Source: Chloroflexota bacterium
GTDB taxonomy: Bacteria; Chloroflexota; Dehalococcoidia; SHYB01; JACPQI01
Direction of reading: 5' to 3'
DNA: 7,396 nucleotides
Assembly (NCBI GenBank): GCA_016190545.1
Contig: JACPQI010000079.1
Span: forward strand, 1 to 7,396
This document shows, one piece after another, positions 5,592 to 7,396 of this stretch. Below the pieces are notes generated by a model that was not told the DNA's origin, searched no databases, and saw only the letters and a program-made list of their open reading frames with translations. Position 1 is the first letter of the stretch. Each line of letters opens with the position of its first letter. The translations under genes and the position numbers were made by a program.

Positions 5592-6857
5592 ATGCGTAGG
5601 GGAGATTCTCCGCCGCTGTTTATCGTGGCCCTTGGTTTCATTATGGTGGCGGCTGCCTGTGGCGGCTCGTCGTCCAGCAAGGCGACATCGCCTGCGCTCT
5701 CCACACCAACCGTGGTCCCGCCGATGGCATCGCCACCGGCAACGCCACTGCCAGCTACGGGTCCTACGCCCACAGCCCCTGCCGACACTGATGGCGCGGC
5801 CCTCGCTCGGGAGCGATTCCGCTCCTTTTTCGGCGCGCCGGAGTGGCGGACCGATTTCTCCCTCCACTCGGTGCCCTACGACGAGATCATCAGCGGCGGC
5901 CCGCCGCGCGATGGCATCCCCCCCATCGACACTCCTACGTTCATCAGCGTGGCCCAGGCAGCGGAGAGCGTGAAGCCTCAGGAGCCGGTTGCCGCATTCG
6001 TCTGGAATGGGGACGCCCGGGCCTACCCGCTCAGCATTCTTATCTGGCACGAGATCGTGAATGATGTGGTGGGCGGGAAGCCGGTGGCCGTCACCTTCTG
6101 TCCTCTTTGCAACACCAGCATCACCCTTGACCGGACGGTGGAGGGCCGGGCGCTGCGCTTCGGCACCACCGGCCTCTTGCGCCGCAGCGACCTGGTGATG
6201 TGGGACGACGCGACGGAGTCCTGGTGGCAGCAGGGTACAGGGGAAGCCATTGTCGGCAGTTCCACCGGGGCTAAGCTCGCTTTTCTCCCTACCGATGTGG
6301 TCTCCCTTCAAGATTTCCAAGAGCGTTACCCTGACGGCAAGGTCCTGTCCTCTGACACCGGATTCCGCAGGAACTATGGCGCTAATCCGTACGAGGACTA
6401 TGACAGCAGTCAGCCCTTCCTGTTCTTTGACGACATTGATTCCAGGCTGCCGGCGATGGAGCGGGTGGTGGGGGTGCGTATCGGCGAAGCTGTCAAGGCA
6501 TACCCCTTCACGACATTGGAGGCTGAGCGAGTGGTGAACGACCAGATTGACGGTCGTAATCTTGCGGTGCTATGGAAGCCGGGAGTCCTCTCCGCTTTGG
6601 ACGATGCCGTCATCAACAAATCGCGGGACACAGGCGCCGCAGCGGTCTACGACCGCGTGGTGGATGGCCACGTCCTCACCTTCGTTTTTCAGGACGGCGT
6701 GGTGCGCGACCGGGAGACAGGGACGGAGTGGAATTTCTGGGGCCAGGGTGTCCAGGGGCCGTTGGCGGGCAGGCAGCTCACCAAGATCATCAACGTGGTC
6801 CACTTCTGGTTCTCCTGGGCCAGCTTCTTCCCTTCAACGGCCATTTATGGGCGGTAA
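5592..6857 (+). CDS. DUF3179 domain-containing lipoprotein
   Basis: The 421-residue protein starts with a signal peptide and a lipobox ending at C23 (VAAAC), followed by a Ser/Pro/Thr-rich linker to about residue 65. The rest matches DUF3179. Visible pieces are the opening DEIISGGPPRDGIPPID (97-113), RAYPLSILIWHEIVND (143-158), a TFCPLCNTS motif with C170 and C173, SDLVMWDDATESWWQQ (199-214), RRNYGANPYEDY (259-270) and a C-terminal HFWFSWASFFPST (404-416). The invariant HEIVND and CPLC suggest metal or redox chemistry, but no reaction is established for the family. The protein should be anchored outside the cytoplasmic membrane. It starts 94 bases after lepB; a TATGAT at 5551-5556 could be a -10, though no -35 accompanies it, so either its own promoter or read-through is possible. 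The family call is confident, the function unknown. Confidence 0.93.
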   Translation: MRRGDSPPLFIVALGFIMVAAACGGSSSSKATSPALSTPTVVPPMASPPATPLPATGPTPTAPADTDGAALARERFRSFFGAPEWRTDFSLHSVPYDEIISGGPPRDGIPPIDTPTFISVAQAAESVKPQEPVAAFVWNGDARAYPLSILIWHEIVNDVVGGKPVAVTFCPLCNTSITLDRTVEGRALRFGTTGLLRRSDLVMWDDATESWWQQGTGEAIVGSSTGAKLAFLPTDVVSLQDFQERYPDGKVLSSDTGFRRNYGANPYEDYDSSQPFLFFDDIDSRLPAMERVVGVRIGEAVKAYPFTTLEAERVVNDQIDGRNLAVLWKPGVLSALDDAVINKSRDTGAAAVYDRVVDGHVLTFVFQDGVVRDRETGTEWNFWGQGVQGPLAGRQLTKIINVVHFWFSWASFFPSTAIYGR

Positions 6858-6878
6858 GAGATCAGCCGGTGATGAAGC

Positions 6879-6905
6879 TTGTAGGAAGAGATTGTGTGCT
6901 ACAGT
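6879..6905 (+). promoter_or_regulatory. Possible extended -10 promoter for the SelW-like gene
   Basis: TGCTACAGT at 6897-6905 is an extended -10 (TGN plus TACAGT). TTGTAG at 6879-6884 is a partial -35 at a short 15-base spacing. The expected transcription start, about 7 bases on, falls at 6912-6913, next to the ATG. With no Shine-Dalgarno sequence before that ATG, the message could be leaderless. Evidence is pattern only. Confidence 0.4.
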
Positions 6906-6912
6906 GTGACCG

Positions 6913-7176
6913 ATGCCTGACGCGAAGGTCTGGATAGAGATTGAGTTTGGGCTGGGCTGAGGCTCTTACCCTCGGGCCGCCTGGATGGCGCAGGAGCTTA
7001 TCACCATCCTGGGCGAAAGCCTGGGTGGCATCGCGTTGAAGTCCGGACCGGACGGGAGCTTTGAGGTCAGGATAAATGGCGACTTGGTGTTCTCTCGAAC
7101 AGAGACATTCCAGTTGCCTGACCTGGACGGGATTCTGCAAATGGTTTATCCCAAGCTCGGTGGACAGGACACGTAG
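6913..7176 (+). CDS. SelW/Rdx-family selenoprotein with in-frame TGA read as selenocysteine
   Basis: Reading from the ATG at 6913 through TGA at 6958-6960 gives 87 residues, the usual length for this thioredoxin-fold family. The start MPDAKVWIEIEF is the expected first strand, and a stop two codons upstream bounds the frame. Then comes GLG-U16-GSYPRAAWMAQEL. U16 falls on the second Cys/Sec of the family CxxC/CxxU motif, five residues before the Arg of the following RAAWMAQEL helix. Later family features are GSFEVRINGDLVFSR (48-62) and the LPDLDGI region (68-74). SelW-like proteins are presumed thiol/selenol oxidoreductases. The usual first Cys is Gly13, so this would be a one-selenol site. 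A possible bacterial SECIS follows the TGA. Without recoding, only a 63-residue piece from ATG 6985, lacking the active site, would be made. A recent nonsense mutation is the alternative, but intact coding on both sides of the TGA argues against it. Confidence 0.8.
6958..6999 (+). promoter_or_regulatory. Candidate bacterial SECIS element within the SelW-like gene
   Basis: Just after the TGA, 6961-6967 can pair with 6992-6998 (seven pairs, two of them G-U). Above a 10-base bulge, CGCC at 6978-6981 pairs with GGCG at 6987-6990 around the loop UGGAU (6982-6986). The loop begins 21 bases after the TGA and has G at its second position. This meets the published general rules for bacterial SECIS elements, which place the apical loop about 16-37 bases downstream with a G among its first two bases. 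The fold was drawn by eye, so the exact pairing is uncertain. Confidence 0.6.
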
Positions 7177-7205
7177 GCATTACAAGGCCGGTGAGTCTTG
7201 AGACA

Positions 7206-7239
7206 AAGAGACCTCATGAGGAGGCTCCTCTTGGTTTTT
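7206..7239 (+). terminator. Terminator-like hairpin after the SelW-like gene
   Basis: AAGAG (7206-7210) pairs with CTCTT (7228-7232) and CCTC (7212-7215) with GAGG (7221-7224), with small bulges and an ATGAG loop. GG and then five T (7235-7239) follow on the plus strand. It begins 30 bases after the stop at 7176 and sits between converging genes, as expected for an intrinsic terminator. Confidence 0.6.
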
Positions 7240-7255
7240 GCCTATGCGAGAGACC

Positions 7256-7396
7256 CTACGCCTTTTGAACTTCAACCAGAGCAGTGTTGTAGGTGAAAGC
7301 CCCGCCCGGCGAATATACGTCGGCGGTGAGGATGTTGGCGCATCCTCCCCTGTCTATTCCCTTCTCATCAGGGTCATACCAAGCGCCATGAGGAAC
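7256..7396 (-). CDS. Molybdopterin oxidoreductase (DMSO reductase family), C-terminal end only
   Basis: The minus strand from the right edge to TAG at 7256-7258 encodes 46 residues. They begin VPHGAWYDPDEKGIDRGG, continue CANILTADVYSPGGAF and end in LVEVQKA. This is the characteristic tail of the molybdopterin dinucleotide-binding domain in DMSO-reductase-family catalytic subunits; E. coli DmsA has the similar GAWHD, CVNTLT and LVEIKK elements. The family binds bis-MGD molybdenum or tungsten and usually works in anaerobic respiration or oxidation of small molecules. The substrate cannot be told from the tail, and the cofactor-ligand residue lies outside the window. The gene converges on the SelW-like gene, with the hairpin at 7206-7239 between them. 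Confidence 0.85.
   Translation of the reverse strand, partial: VPHGAWYDPDEKGIDRGGCANILTADVYSPGGAFTYNTALVEVQKA

Noticed and set aside
5550..6320. 256-residue minus-strand open frame opposite the DUF3179 gene
   Set aside because: It is antisense to a strongly conserved gene, with low-complexity Arg/Gly/His-rich translation.
6985..7176. 63-residue plus-strand gene starting at ATG 6985
   Set aside because: It starts in the middle of the RAAWMAQEL helix, has no ribosome binding site, and omits the first strand and active site that are encoded in frame just upstream across the TGA.

Overview
This GC-rich window reads as an ordinary chromosomal segment of a bacterium that exports lipoproteins. The likeliest source is a Chloroflexota member of the Dehalococcoidia/SAR202 kind. 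That assignment is an inference from the gene mix (DUF3179 lipoprotein, SIMPL lipoprotein, anti-sigma factor with a Pro/Thr-rich stalk, DMSO-reductase-type molybdoenzyme, selenoprotein) and rests on no marker gene. There are no rRNA or tRNA genes, CRISPR arrays or insertion sequences.

Layout. Positions 2225 to 1 on the minus strand hold a three-gene unit: a 385-residue membrane protein of unknown function, a carboxymuconolactone decarboxylase (AhpD-like) family protein, and a histidine-rich membrane hydroxylase/desaturase that runs off the left edge. The last two overlap by one base. A perfect TATAAT lies 52 bases before the first gene. Positions 4719 to 2353, also minus strand, form a second unit: an ECF sigma factor, its membrane anti-sigma factor (ATGA overlap) and a SIMPL/DUF541 lipoprotein. 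It ends in a perfect 15-bp stem-loop. Divergently, the plus strand carries signal peptidase I (4829-5497) and then a DUF3179 lipoprotein (5592-6857).

The most notable item is at 6913-7176. A small SelW/Rdx (thioredoxin-fold) gene has an in-frame TGA at 6958-6960, exactly where the family has its redox-active Cys/Sec. A stem-loop that meets the rules for a bacterial SECIS follows directly. Read with selenocysteine the protein is 87 residues. Conventional calling would give a 63-residue fragment starting at 6985 without the active site. The usual first cysteine of the CxxU motif is glycine here. A terminator-like hairpin follows, and facing it on the minus strand is the last 46 residues of a DMSO-reductase-family molybdoenzyme.

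How the parts may work together: much of the window concerns the cell envelope (sigma/anti-sigma envelope sensing, signal peptidase I, two lipoproteins, membrane lipid modification), with redox proteins at both ends. Functional links beyond the operon structure are inference.
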